A DNA stretch of 64,000 nt, taken from NCBI GenBank assembly GCA_030141605.1, contig JAQGDQ010000036.1:124001-188000 (forward strand), in the 5' to 3' direction. Source of the DNA: Tubiluchus corallicola (Eukaryota; Priapulida; Priapulimorpha; Priapulimorphida; Tubiluchidae). This document shows positions 50,997 to 62,595 of this stretch, one piece after another. Every line of letters begins with the position of its first letter. The stretch's first letter is position 1. The notes under the pieces are model-generated. The model made no database searches and was not told the DNA's origin. It was given only the letters and a program-made list of their open reading frames with translations. The translations under genes and the position numbers were made by a program.

Positions 50997-53900
50997 CAAC
51001 TTTTTGTCACAATAATTATCTAGCTACTATTAATACTACATAGCAGCCTAAAATCTATAAAAATACGAGCGAAGCGACATGCTAACCAGTCGCATAATCA
51101 GTTAGTGGCAACAAGGCCCCGCCTCTTCCCACCCCATTACTGATTATGTAACATTGTATATTCTTCTTCACGCAACTTCTGTCACTTGATAAATAGCTAT
51201 GGGACATCAATTTGTTTCAGTTCCTTATCCTTCTATAGGCTTCTCGGCAAAATCTCATTAAGACACACCCACACAAATATGCACTCCCGCAAGCGTAACT
51301 TATAAATGTACGTTAATCAAAATTCTATTCAATGATCTCTCTTTCGTTTGTAATTTCATTGTATTTATTTTTCAGTTGAAGCTTTTTTATAGCAGATAAC
51401 ACTTCGCTGTTTTCCAGCGAATAAAATTTGACCGTTTTCCAGTGAATTTTTGCTTTCAAAATTAAAATTACTAACAATAAACATTTTGTATACTATGTAT
51501 ATCAGGCGATAAAAACAAAATTACCGCCTCAACAGCAAAAAATGGGAAAAGGGAATTGGAAATTCCTATAAAATATACTACAGAGGCATAAACTATATGT
51601 CAAGTGGAGCACAAAAGTGCGAAGTTTTGATCATGATATCATAAGAATCACTTGAAAATACCCACACTGCTGTTACAGACGTGTGTGTATAAACACCAAA
51701 AATTTTACTCAAGTTTTAAAACAAGTCAAAAAATAATTTACATTTTCAGTGCAAAGTAGACGAAGGCGTTTCCTGATTTTCCTCCAACAGCTGACAGAGT
51801 TTCTCACTGTTTAAGGTGTGTTTGCTTCCAGCATTCAACAATTTTTGCATTTAGTTCTACACTAACTGGCTTTGTACACTATCTCTTTGTACAGCGACCA
51901 CCGCTCACTTTCCCTTTAAGGAAATGCCCGATTCCGTAATCCAGAGGATTAAGTCACACTTTTTCTTATCAACAAATCTTTATAAGTGCTTCATTTTCTC
52001 TGGTGATGACCATGATGCAAAGTGGTTGACTCCTTTATCGTTTTGCTCAATTTGTCGAGTATTTTACACGTCACTGAACGTGGCTGTTTTTCAGTTGAAG
52101 ATCAGCTGACATTGTTCTGGCATTTAATTTTTTAACATGCAAAAGTTTTCGGTCATAACTTAAGAACCGCTAAGACTATAAACTTGTAACTGTCACAGCT
52201 AAAAGCGAATGCATTGGAATATCATGCTGTGAAATTTGAACTTTGTAGGGCAGTTGATTTTAATAGTATTGCAGTCTAAACTTCGGCACATTTTTTCTGC
52301 ACCACCCAATTTATATCTCTATAGCAATTAAACAAACAAAAAAGGCTAATGAGTGACTCGTGTAAATAGTCCTTGACGTAATACCTTAAATATTTTGCGA
52401 CCCTATACGTTTCTAGAATGTAGTACAATTTCAAACTATAAGACAAGCAAGACACCTGAAAAGAAGGGCAAAACGGAGCTGGCGAAGAAACGACACTGAA
52501 CAGACATATATCACAGCCTGAAGGCAGGCGTTAGCTACAATACGGGCTAAAGATCACAAACGTATTGAAGATCACTTTGTTATCAGGAAAGCAGCCTGGT
52601 GTGTCAGTGCAATGAATAATTACTTAGGTTTTTAAAAGCTCGTACTGTTGGTTAAGGCTATTTTGCGTTACTTACACGACAAAAAAAACCACATTTTTCT
52701 GGCCATTATTTTCAAAATTTGCTGTGTTTGTGCCATAGTACGTATTTAGTCACATACGCCGACAAAACAAGATACTATGCGTTCAAGTAGCAACATCATT
52801 TAGTATAACAAACTTATGTGAAGAGAAACCTACTTCAAAGCTATACAGTGAAGGTAGTTTCATCCATACTAAGTTTGGTTTTAGATTTTGAAAATTTTAT
52901 TTGCTCAAAGGTTCAATAAAGTTTAAAGAGAACAGAGAATTAAAAACTAATCTAGAATAAATTAGTAAATATAACATAAAGAAAAGACAATTTTTCGATG
53001 ACACGAAACAAAATTTTTGTATAGCGCGAAATTATAAAATGTGAGGCACAAGCGTACGATATAAAACGTATATGTTTTTCTACATAAAGTACCATTATTA
53101 TACATTTTTCCTATGGTGCAAAAACGAAAAGGGTACATAAACAAATCTATTTTGCACTGTAATTTGTATAGAGATTTCAACCTTCCTACCTGCTAAAACA
53201 CACACAGTCTTCAGTGTCCCCTGTTCACAGTTTAAAATAGCCAACCGAAATTTTTATTTAACAAAAGTAAAAGTTTCCTGATCAAATTTAGCAATTTTGG
53301 TCACGCATCAAGCGTCCTACTGGCAAAAATACCACAATCAGCACTTTTCACAGTAAAATAACACAGGAATTTATTTATGAGCAAATTCATTATACATTAT
53401 AATAAGGTTATATATTATTCTAACTAAAGTACATACAGCCCAAACTAAACACTCTCGTCACGATATCACTGGGAAGCCGGACAAGCAAGAATTTTATTAG
53501 CTTGTAATTAAACGGTTTAAATGATTAATGCCCTGCCACTAAGCACCCTTAATTAATATTTTAAACACAGATTACAAAATCGATTACAGTTAAATGACAG
53601 CACCCATCTTGTACAAAACACATAGAACAACTGGTACAATCCTTTACAAAAGACAAAGTTTTAAAAGTACTTAAGGCTATATATGGGCAGAAATTAAAGC
53701 AATGATGCGTCACTGCAGACAAGTTCTGAATTGCAATTGAGATGGTAATGATAACACTTAATTCAGTATTTTAGTTCCTACAAATGGAATAATTTACCTA
53801 GTGTTTAGCTACGTTAAAATCAAATTTAAAGTTGACATTTTAACTGCCAAAGTACTTGGTTTTAAAGATTTAAAATTCCAAAACGGAAGCAATTTTTTCC

Positions 53901-56061
53901 ACATTTATGCTCGACATAGATCTGTTTGATGACTACAAAATTTACAAGAATGGTCGATTAATGTTAATTAAGATTAATAATAATGGCGTCGTGGTAGGCA
54001 TTAATTATACCCTATCTGATTACTAAGTTATTCAACTGTCTTAACGGCATACTCTGAACACTTTGGGAAAATCTCAACTCAAAAAGAGTTCATCAAACTT
54101 GCACCTACAAGAGAGAATAATGTCAGCCACTGTATGGGGTAGGAATTTCACCACTAAAACCACAGCCGGTTCTCTCTTGTGGCTAAGATATGGCATTGTT
54201 AAGAAGTGGTAGGGGCTGGAACATCTCAGGAAGGGCCCGTATGTCAGCGAACAATAGAAAACATGATTACATAGGTAACGGACACGCGATTATAATGGCT
54301 GAGTGCAAGCGGCATAACTATACACCTCACTTCATTAAGTAACAATATAAGAATCTCACAGGCTTGCCAGTCTAGGTGTACACATAATAAAAACAGTTAG
54401 CTGTTTTATAGTGTAATAAATTGCCATAACATATTAGATTTAAAGGTGTTAATCTAATCAAATATGCAGCGACTGCAATGTACATAAAAATAAATAGATC
54501 CTAAGTGATCAATAAATATCTTGCTACCTTATTTGAATTAGGCATTCATTAGCCATATCAACTGTTATGTACAGTTAATGTTAGCATGTTCAGCATAGCG
54601 ATTATTTTTCAATATCCTATTTTCAAATCCGATTTACTAGTTCATGCATTTTTTTGGTCATTTTTAAATGTACAAATGTGATATGGAAAGAGTTTGTCTT
54701 TCTAATTTATATTTCTTGTTTATTGATAAATTAGAAAAATAAGGTTTTAAGACCTAATAAAACTGGCGCACTTATTTGTCCTGTCAATAAAATTTCAGTA
54801 TAGAAGTCTGATGATGTCCTGCATAAACAAAACGGTCAGATAACAAGTTGACGCAGATGTCGGCTGGAGAGTCGGGTTTCTTCACTCTCTGGCAGTATCC
54901 TGCTGATTCGGCAGGTTGAATGTCGGTTATATCTCAGTAAGGATTCTTTCCAAGTTTTTAGTAAAGAAATACTTTACATGAAATATTAGAATTAAAATAA
55001 GCAATGCGACTGTGGGAATTTACCCCGGAAAAACAGCAGCTAGGCTCGGGTTAATTAGTAACGTGTAATACAACTAAAACAAACAATTTCGTATACGAAA
55101 AAGGGGAGCTATCCATACTGTGGGTCAAACTGATCGTTCAGATACATATAGCAGTGGAATACTTATGTCAACAATCTAGTAAATGTTTTACTGAAAACTG
55201 TTCGTTTTGTTATGCCAAAAACGGTAATAACAAGCCATCACCCACGTATACTGCCTCAAATTATAATTACAATTACTTTACAGAACTTTAGGTTGCCTGA
55301 AAATGCCTGCTATAAGTCACAGTATCCTATGTGCCAAGAATGACTGAAGCTAGTTATAATGGTTCATATGATTCTTACTGTAACCTAATTTAAATAGCTC
55401 ATATTGCGACTTTTTTGTCGGGCAAGAAAAACATGACACATGGTGCATGCTCGAAATGAATTCAGAAAGTTATTGAGCTGCATTGACCACATATGTGAAC
55501 AGGATGATCAGGATCAAAGTTACCACGTAAAACAAATTCTAATTCTGCGGGAACTTCTAAATCTAATCCATTAAGGGTTTTACCCTCTCAGTTCAAATGC
55601 CTGGGCATTCATTCATTCAACTGCCAATGTCAATTTTAACTCATTTCGTTCAACACATTGTGCCAGTATGGACTCCCGAGAACCGTTATTGTTCACATGG
55701 GCGGTGGGTCTGAATAGAGGTAAAGCAATCTTCATAATGAACAAGGCACTTAACTACAAGCTGCAGTAAATAAACCAACTAACCACAAAAGCGTATAGGA
55801 TCTAACCAATATCATGTACGTAGCCATTAATGCACTATCTATATGTTTTAACCCTAATACAAAATTGTATTTATAATAGACACCTAAGCTACGTACTGTG
55901 TACATTACCTATTACAAACTGTTTAGAGTAGCTTATAGCCAATCTCTGACCAGTCAACAATTTGATAATATATTACATGCTTCCGTCGTAATAGTCTATG
56001 AGTTGTCAACATTTATCTCTTAAAAAGTTTTTAAAAATGAATAATGAATGAAATATCTTAC

Positions 56062-56120
56062 CTCTCCACACCAGTGTTTACACAATGAAGGACCAACCAC
56101 ATCTTGACAACAAGTTGGGA
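56062..56120 (-). CDS. RECK: RECK exon 2 (CC1, first part)
   Basis: Encodes the end of codon 21 through residue 40, PTCCQDVVGPSLCKHWCGE. It carries the opening signature of a CC (CNKM) module: a Cys-Cys pair, then a C-x3-C motif, aligning with the first CC module of vertebrate RECK. In mice and fish CC1 contributes to the GPR124 interaction (family knowledge). Acceptor is tttacag and donor gtaaga. The exon enters in phase 1 and leaves in phase 0, two residues after the second cysteine of C-x3-C. That exact intron position recurs in CC2 and CC5. Confidence 0.92.
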
Positions 56121-57931
56121 CTGTAAAGTATATAAAAATATAATAAAATACATATTAGTAATACGTAAGCCATTTTGCATAATTTTCAGTTTCAAGAACC
56201 TTTAAGATTTAAAAAAGAAATACTGTTAAACATTTCAATACGATATAGTATTTTGAGATAACAAACAGTGTCCAGTATCTATACTTTTAAAATAGATGAG
56301 CTTACATACATTATAAAGCTGAACATTTAACAGTATTTTCAATCAAATACGCTTACATTTTGCATTTTCTTGCATTACTCATTTTTAAATTGCACCATTG
56401 CAATAACCCTAACAATAAACAATTTACTGCAAGTTAGGGAGTAAAACTTTAACCATAACATATTCTTAGTGATACCAAAATGTACAACTTTTGCTTCTTA
56501 AAACACCATTAAATTTTTCAGTGGGTCATGAACTCATGATTCACCATGGTGAGAGCATTTGTGTACAACTATAGAAACTATGGTCATTATCAACGCGTTT
56601 TACAATTTTGTAGGCATTTCTTATTATTTTGAGGTCTGACTGCTATCTAGCCAATATTCAGTATTCATCAGTAGCCAGTGCCTGACCAGTCTGACCTAAA
56701 TCTCTGAGAAGGAAATCTGGATAATCTGCTATGTGGAGACAGTGAGCTGCTGACAGTGAAAGATTTGTTGACTGCTGGGTACATGTGTTTCTCATGCAAA
56801 GGACTCACATACCAAATTCATACATAACATACTATACCAATATATAACACAAAATTTATAGTATTAAAAAAGAATAATTCTTCGGCTATCCAAAATACTG
56901 GAAAAGAATGGAAAATGTTGAATGGCGTACTTAAATTTGTATATTAAGAAGAAAACTAAAAACCTTTCAACCCAGGATTTCTAAGAAAAATGTCATTACA
57001 TTGTTTTAGAATGTATAAAAAATCTAAGCCAATACAAGCTGAAGATAGTATATATATATATATATATATATATAATTTGCTGCACTATACTCGGGTATTA
57101 TTTTAAATTCTGCATCGTACCACATCTTCTTAGCCTTAATAAAGACAAAGGCATTCTAGTAATCTCCAGTAACAAATATTCATTTAAACGTCATGTCTAA
57201 ATCCTAATACAAATATCATAACTATTATTGATACCTTACAAATAACTTTATAAATATGCATAAAACAATTCAAAAACATTTTTGTTGCTTCACTGAGTGT
57301 TCTTTTTCATGTAAAGAAAACTGGAAGGGTATTCATTTTGTTTTACAATAATTTATATAAAGCCAAGATGCAGTAAAATAGACCTGCAGAAAGATGCAGA
57401 AAAACTAGATGTTTGTGAACAAAATTAAAGGGAAGTGAGCTACTTTGCACATTAAGACAAATCTTTTTATGGTACACGGATAAACTTTCTTTGATTAATA
57501 GATCTCAGTTATTTGCAGCTTTGGCCACAGTGCTGACATTATTAAACGTCCAACTACTTTAAACGTTAAGAATGTATGAATATCTGGATATTTCATCTAG
57601 AACTGGCAAGAAAGTGAAGAAACTAAAGTCCTCTCAATCTAGCATTCACGATCATATTTGTGTCTCTCACCTCGGGACTGCGGCCAAAGTTAACTGAGAC
57701 CTATTAATAAAAAAATTCGTCTACGTGCCCCAACAAGCCTTCTTTTAATGTGCATTGTAATTAGTTCCTCTACTTTGCTTTTAAACATCTAGTTTTATTC
57801 TATAAATGAAATTGCTAAGCAAACCAATCTACTACCTTCAGTTTATATTTTTTCTACATACATTTCCACGAGCGAGGCAATTACTTTAGAGTAAGTTTGT
57901 GCTATTGCAACAAAACAATTTAATTTCATAC
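56121..57931 (-). other. RECK intron 1 (phase 1)
   Basis: A 1.8 kb AT-rich intron with gtatga donor and ttacag acceptor. It holds a (TA)13 microsatellite at 57049-57074. I see no coding exon or RNA gene in it. Confidence 0.8.
57049..57074. repeat. (TA)13 microsatellite
   Basis: Thirteen TA units in intron 1. Confidence 0.95.
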
Positions 57932-57992
57932 CTTGTCCTTTTACATGGATGAGCAAAAATAGTTGAATATGCACAATAAACGTTAACCTCAT
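57932..57992 (-). CDS. RECK: RECK exon 1 (signal peptide)
   Basis: Coding exon 1 encodes residues 1-20 and the first base of codon 21. The product starts MRLTFIVHIQLFLLIHVKGQ, a short basic N-end followed by a hydrophobic core, as expected of a secretion signal; RECK is a secreted, GPI-anchored surface protein. The ATG (57992-57990) has a purine at -3. The exon ends in G before a gtatga donor (phase 1) and joins exon 2 to give Val21. The first cysteine pair follows at residues 24-25, so cleavage probably falls near residue 20. The match is by position, frame and signal-peptide character, because signal sequences are not conserved. Confidence 0.85.
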
Positions 57993-58280
57993 GTCTTCGG
58001 ATAATCCACGCGTCCCCACGATAGAATCATGACTGAACTTTTACTTGAATTTCTCTTCCAAACTCGACATACTAAGTTTACGCACGAGGGCAGATCTGTG
58101 AACCTCCCGCTGAAGAAACTGTCAATTAGAGGTTCACTGGGGATTTCGGAAGTGAGAACGTGGCGGATTTCGGAAGAGAGCAGTGCACCTGCTATGCGAT
58201 AAGAAGCATATACCATAACCTCGAATAGCTTTCTGAATTTATGACTTCTTTCGTCCAATTTGGAGCCTATATGCAAGGTT
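57993..58280 (-). promoter_or_regulatory. RECK: RECK promoter / 5' UTR region
   Basis: This is the sequence just upstream of the RECK start codon, richer in G+C and CpG than its surroundings. On the plus strand it contains two copies of GGATTTCGGAAG (58141-58152 and 58165-58176) spaced 24 bp apart. Each holds a CGGAAG core resembling an ETS-factor site. No clear TATA box is visible. An ATG-initiated reading frame (58213 down to 57989) overlaps the RECK ATG through ATGA and would act as an upstream ORF if transcription starts above it. The transcription start is not determined, so the boundaries are approximate. Confidence 0.5.
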
Positions 58281-58768
58281 GCAATTGTCTGGATTTCACT
58301 AAATTAAACAGAATAAATGTAAACGTTCCTTAACAATAACATGCAAAGTAAAATAAAGAACTACGGAAATTACTCTAACATAGCTAACTTCAACAGATCC
58401 CAATAAATTTTCTAATGGCATTATTATAAAAGCTTCATAGATTTAAGGGAAATACTAGATGACCCAACATTGCTCTAGCTAATACCACGATCATCATAAC
58501 AGCTTTTTTAACCGAAGTCAACTGTCACCCAATCAGTAATTTGAATACGTTGGTAGCATTAATTTAAGTCAACTTATAAGCTCTGTAATCTGTCTAGAGG
58601 GATTGGCTTGGCTAACTTACACTAAGTTAAACCAGTTTCCTAATAATTTGAAATTATTACACGTGATCACAGCCACTGCAAATTACTTACACAAAATGCA
58701 AATTAGAGGGCTCGCAACAGAGGCACAATGCACAATTCATTATAAATTCTCCTGTTTTCGTACGCGGC
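58281..58768. other. Upstream flank of RECK, no feature seen
   Basis: About 490 bp of AT-rich DNA between the promoter region and the LINE tail. No ORF, repeat or motif stands out. Confidence 0.6.
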
Positions 58769-59822
58769 AGAGGTGAGCAAACCATCATCATCATCAATGA
58801 ATCATACGTCCAGGGACATGATTCTGCTCACCTCTCTATGCCAGGACTCCTTACACGCTGCAATGCCCCAATAGAATCAATGCTGAAGCGTTTAAATCTT
58901 TCTGTGCAAAATCTAAGTATGTTAAGATTTGTCCTCCTGCAGGTTTTTTAGCTGGTTCTATGGCTTGTTCTTCACTATCTTCACTGGAACATCAGCAGGT
59001 AGTCTAAGCATATGCCCAATCCAATCCCAATCCGGCGTCTTTTTCTTGTCCAAGGTTCTTCTTTTATTTCTTCATATAGATCTTTGTTTGAAATTTTCTT
59101 TGGCCATCTAATACCCAAAATGTTTCTGTATTTTCGCCTTTGAAACACATCGATTTCAGCTTTATGAATTGCTTTAATGTCCAGAGCTCAGAGTTATACA
59201 GAAATACAGTTTCAACTAAGGCTGAGAATATTCTAATTTTTGTTTCCAAAGAAATCTTCCTATTTTCAAAAACTATTGTGAGTTTTGAGTAAGCTGATAG
59301 CCATTATCTTCCGTCTTGATATGTCGTCCTCTGTTGCCAGCAGACTACCGAGATACTTGCATCTTTGCCATGATTCATCACTATGGCGTGTTATATGAAA
59401 CTCTTCAGTTTTATTTTTGTTTACAACAAGATCCATTCTGTTCAGTTTCTCCTCTATTGAGTTTTTTATTTCATCTACTTCTTCTTTGTTTCTTGTAATC
59501 AATGCCACATCATCAGCATACTGCATTGATATCGTAGTTGACTTACTTTGTAGAGAGCTGTAACTGTGTTCTTGTTTTACTTCATTCGGTATTAATTCAG
59601 GATCAAGAATTGTGTAGTTGTGATCTTCTAGGTCTTTCAATGGTATAACTTTGTCCTCAGTGAGAGCTATGGCAAGATATAAAGTAAAAAGTACAGGGCT
59701 TAGACATTCACCCTGAGGTACTCCTTTGTTTGTAGAAAATGGCTGACTCAATTTCCCTTCACACCTGACTTGAATTAATAGATTTTCTAACATTATACTT
59801 ATGATGTATATTTCGTCAGTTT
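58769..59822 (-). mobile_element. 5'-truncated non-LTR retrotransposon (LINE 1)
   Basis: A LINE fragment on the minus strand running from inside its reverse transcriptase (59820) to its 3' tail. In order it shows the PQG box (NKGVPQGECLSPVLFTLYLA), the catalytic YADD box (MQYADDVALITRN), a YLGSLL block with DDISRRK, LYNSELWTL, a RRRIGIGHMLRLP block, and a C-terminal CKESWHREVSRIMS. The tail is a run of GAT units typical of some LINE 3' ends. An 11-bp inverted repeat (58769-58779 with 58825-58835) flanks the tail. Only the 3' half survives. The clade is not assigned. Confidence 0.9.
58803..59820 (-). pseudogene. Reverse transcriptase C-terminal half, frameshifted
   Basis: The open frame 59820-59266 carries the PQG and YADD motifs. 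It ends at a TGA created by a one-base insertion in a T-run near 59270. The next piece, from about 59270 to 59064, has LYNSELWTL and ends at TAA. Homology continues in pieces through further stops to 58803. The N-terminal fingers domain and any endonuclease are missing. The first 17 or so residues of the longest frame (above 59820) are read from the neighbouring hAT end and are not part of it. Confidence 0.85.
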
Positions 59823-61372
59823 CAAGGTGCGCAAACCGCGGAATGCGGACTCGCAGACCCAAGTTCGGCAACGTTTTTATGGGAAGTCCGGATTGCGGAG
59901 TGCGGAACTAAGTAATTTCTTAACTATTGTTCGCGGACCCAATAGCCAGATACGTAAACCGTGCAATGTCCAATTATTTTTAGCTCTTTTCTAATAATGG
60001 GGCATATTTAATTGTTTAGTGACTGATAATGATTAGCAGTCTTCGACTGTTGACGTTTGTATTGTATGTGTGCATTACCCAAAAGCTCTTGTTTCATCCA
60101 TAGCTATGGGTGTGATTTCGCTGCTTTATCGCGCTATGCAAGGCAACTGACCGAGTAGTACATTAATCGGCCGATTGGAATACTCTGAGATTCGTAAAAT
60201 TTGATAAAGGAATTATTAATTTTATACTGTGAGATTGAATGTGAATGTGTAGCCATGACGAAGTGATGAATTATTTTAACTTAAGAATGACTGGCATGAT
60301 TGTTCAGCAGTATACCAAAGAAGGAAAGTTCGTCATTTTGTCATTCTGGAAAAACCTACACTGTGTTGCAAAACTGATATTTGGTGTCCTGTTCGCCAGC
60401 ACCATCTGAACGACTGAACGTGTGTTCAGCTTAAATGGGCATACTTTTAACAACGGGAGGACAAGATTATCGCTTTAAGTCCACAAAATTTGGACAGAAT
60501 CTTATTTTTAAACAGCAAGCGAAAGTGACCACTCACTTGTAAGAAAGGCCAGTTTTTAGCGATTTGACTGTTGTAAAATCAAAGGGATACAAATTTCAGT
60601 TCAGTTTTGCATTGTCTTTCCTCTCTTAGTCACATGCGAAGGGTAAAATTTAGTTCCCATTGTTTATTGTTTATAGTGCTATTTGCATGCGTTTTTAAAT
60701 TATAGTGGTGGCAGTGACAGTGAACGTATGATGATCATGCTGAGTGGTGTTCATGATGTTAATGATGGTTGTTGGTGGTGGTGATGGTCATTGTTTTGGT
60801 AAAATGAAGCTGACAAAACAAGTAAATGACGACTAGATGTAGCTACTGCTACTCCTGTCGGTGATGATTACAATGATGTTCCTAGAGTTAGAAAGGTGAT
60901 GCACTTCAGCTCATGATGAGGTGATGACGGTGACACAATGTGATTACTCATCTCTAGTATACAGACATTTATTTATTACCACATAAAACCCATAAATCTG
61001 TAAAATACAGATCACAGTTTTCGACTTCACTAGGTCAACTTTAATTTCTTGTTATTATCATAATTACTTTTAATTTTATTAGGCTTAAAGTAATTTGTAG
61101 TGCTAGTAATAATTTATAAAACCTGCCAGCCAGACTTCAGCTAGTTTATTTAAAAGACGAGAGAATTATACTGCGATCTTTTTATTGCCTCGATAACTTG
61201 GCTTCATGATAAGACATATTTAAAGTTTAGGCTTGACATAATCATTTATATATACTGTCCTCGCTGATCTAGCGGATCGCGGATCTGACGATTTCATACG
61301 GCCGCGCACCATTCTTTTGCAGACCTGAAGATGCTCGGTCCGCGAATCTGGTACGCGGCAAAGGAACCTGTG
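59823..61372 (+). mobile_element. hAT transposon remnant
   Basis: About 1.55 kb with degenerate terminal inverted repeats. The left end reads CAAGGTGCGCAAACCGCG and the complement of the right end reads CACAGGTTCCTTTGCCGCG; both pass into TCGCnGACC. Subterminal CGCGGAyC motifs recur (59930, 61275, 61338). Inside is a transposase C-terminus of the hAT family. Most of the transposase is missing, so this is a deletion derivative. An imperfect GAT/GGT trinucleotide stretch lies at about 60710-60960. An exact 8-bp target duplication is not visible, so the ends are approximate. Confidence 0.65.
60256..60528 (+). pseudogene. hAT transposase C-terminal (dimerisation) domain remnant
   Basis: From 60256 the frame reads DEVMNYFNLRMTGMI, then FWKNLHCVAKLIFGV and, after a stop, ERVFSLNGHTFNN. 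This is the hAT C-terminal dimerisation signature (FWK...LA...SERVFS...RR.RL). A frameshift near 60470 moves to LSPQNLDRILFLNSKRK and a terminal TGA at 60526-60528. At least one internal stop and one frameshift make it non-functional. No zinc finger or DDE core remains upstream. Confidence 0.85.
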
Positions 61373-61834
61373 CGTCTTGTCTATTACGATGCTATTAAGA
61401 ATCGTACAAAAGGTCGTATTCTAAGCCTAAACAATTTTTAAGATATTTTTGCAATAAAATGAATAACTGAAATTGGAATTTAATTAACCGAATCTCTAAA
61501 ATTAAATCTTAAGGCTAATGGATATTTTTCACCAAGTTTTAAACTTAGTATTACCCTTAGTAACTCAGTATTATCTTCAATGATCTTATCAGACTAAATG
61601 CATGTAGAATTGCCATTACCTTAAACAGCATGCCACTTCAGTTTGTTTGAAACTATCTAACACAACTTAAAGGAAAACAGAAGATTTTTCAGATCCTAGC
61701 CCATTTTGAAGTGCGATAAATCACCTACAATCTTATCAAAGAAATTTAATTAGCAGACGGTGAGCACAGTCATACATTAATCATACACAGTCAAACATGA
61801 CGTAGAAGGAACATGCACACTGCACATCCACTAA
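61373..61834. other. Intergenic DNA, no feature seen
   Basis: AT-rich sequence between the hAT remnant and the first recognisable part of LINE 2. I see no coding signal; part may be decayed LINE. Confidence 0.5.
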
Positions 61835-62073
61835 GGCCAGAGGAAGGTAATGTTGCTTCCACGGATGCTAAATGCCTTGCAAAATTATTTCGCTTCCGTC
61901 TATACTAATGAGAATTTAGCACATATCTCGAGATTTCTACAGCGAACAAATGTCAAACTTGCTGTTAGACTGATAAACTTTTGGTGATGAATTATATAAC
62001 AAAATAAATTCTCAAAAGACTTATAAATCTACGGATCCTCATCAAATCCACACCATCCGCACACAATAAGGAT

Positions 62074-62128
62074 GTCCTGATGAAGACCCTTCTGTATAAT
62101 TATTATGAATAAGTCCTGATGAAGCAAC
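62074..62128 (+). repeat. ~38-bp tandem duplication inside LINE 2, split by the MITE
   Basis: A unit beginning GTCCTGATGAAG and ending TATAATTATTATGAATAA occurs at 62074-62112. A second copy begins at 62113, is interrupted by the MITE at 62129, and resumes after 62580 with ttctctataattattatgaataa. The duplication therefore predates the MITE insertion. Confidence 0.8.
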
Positions 62129-62572
62129 CAGGGGCGGAACTAGGGGGGAGCGAGGGGGGCGCGCGCCCCCTTTGTCAAAATTTGCGCCCCCTCCCTGCAA
62201 AATCGGACAATTTTTTTTGCAGTGAAAACTGCAGTTCGCATGTAATCATTTTCAATATGAATTAGAATTAGGTAAAAAAATGTTTGGTAGCTTCAGTGTA
62301 TTATTTTCTTAAAACTTGTGTGTGATAAATTTCTGTAAATAACAATTTAGTTAGAGGCACATTAATAACGTTAGGTTAACTGAGAGTTAATTTTCTCATT
62401 ATTGCTCTGTCCGCTACGCTGTCCTACACACGCTAATTATAGGCCTGCATGCAGTATAAAAGGGGTTAAAATTGGCTTAACCATTATTTAACCACTTCGG
62501 ATATCTCGCCCCCCCCCCCAGAAAATTTTTGCGCCCCCCCCCCCCTGCTTGCCACATCTAGTTCCGGCCCTG
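62129..62572. mobile_element. hAT-type MITE with 8-bp target duplication
   Basis: A 444-bp element with terminal inverted repeats: left CAGGGGCGGAACTAG, right end complementary CAGGGCCGGAACTAG. GAAGCAAC is duplicated exactly on both sides (62121-62128 and 62573-62580), the 8-bp target duplication expected of hAT. The subterminal regions are C/G homopolymer-rich with AAAATTTGCGCCCCC-like motifs on both sides. It has no coding capacity; the minus-strand frame at 62484-62684 runs across its end and is spurious. It is nested in LINE 2 and therefore younger. Confidence 0.93.
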
Positions 62573-62595
62573 GAAGCAACTTCTCTATAATTATT

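Larger units (their letters stand above)
32696..56061 (-). other. RECK intron 2 (23.4 kb, phase 0)
   Basis: Very large AT-rich intron. Contents I can name: (TG)12 at 50973-50996, an imperfect GAT/ATG microsatellite at about 43990-44175, a hAT-like terminal sequence at 49204, a degenerate ACTGA-type minisatellite around 49720-49900, a near-palindrome at 34657-34680, and a CpG-rich patch at 48440-48560. The reading frames in it (for example 48460-48891 plus, 37455-37781 minus, 45257-45466 minus) match no family I recognise. No nested gene can be supported. Confidence 0.75.

Noticed and set aside
59821-59871. N-terminal residues of the LINE 1 reverse transcriptase frame (MPNLGLRVRIPRFAHL)
   Set aside because: Read from the neighbouring hAT terminal repeat; not reverse transcriptase sequence.
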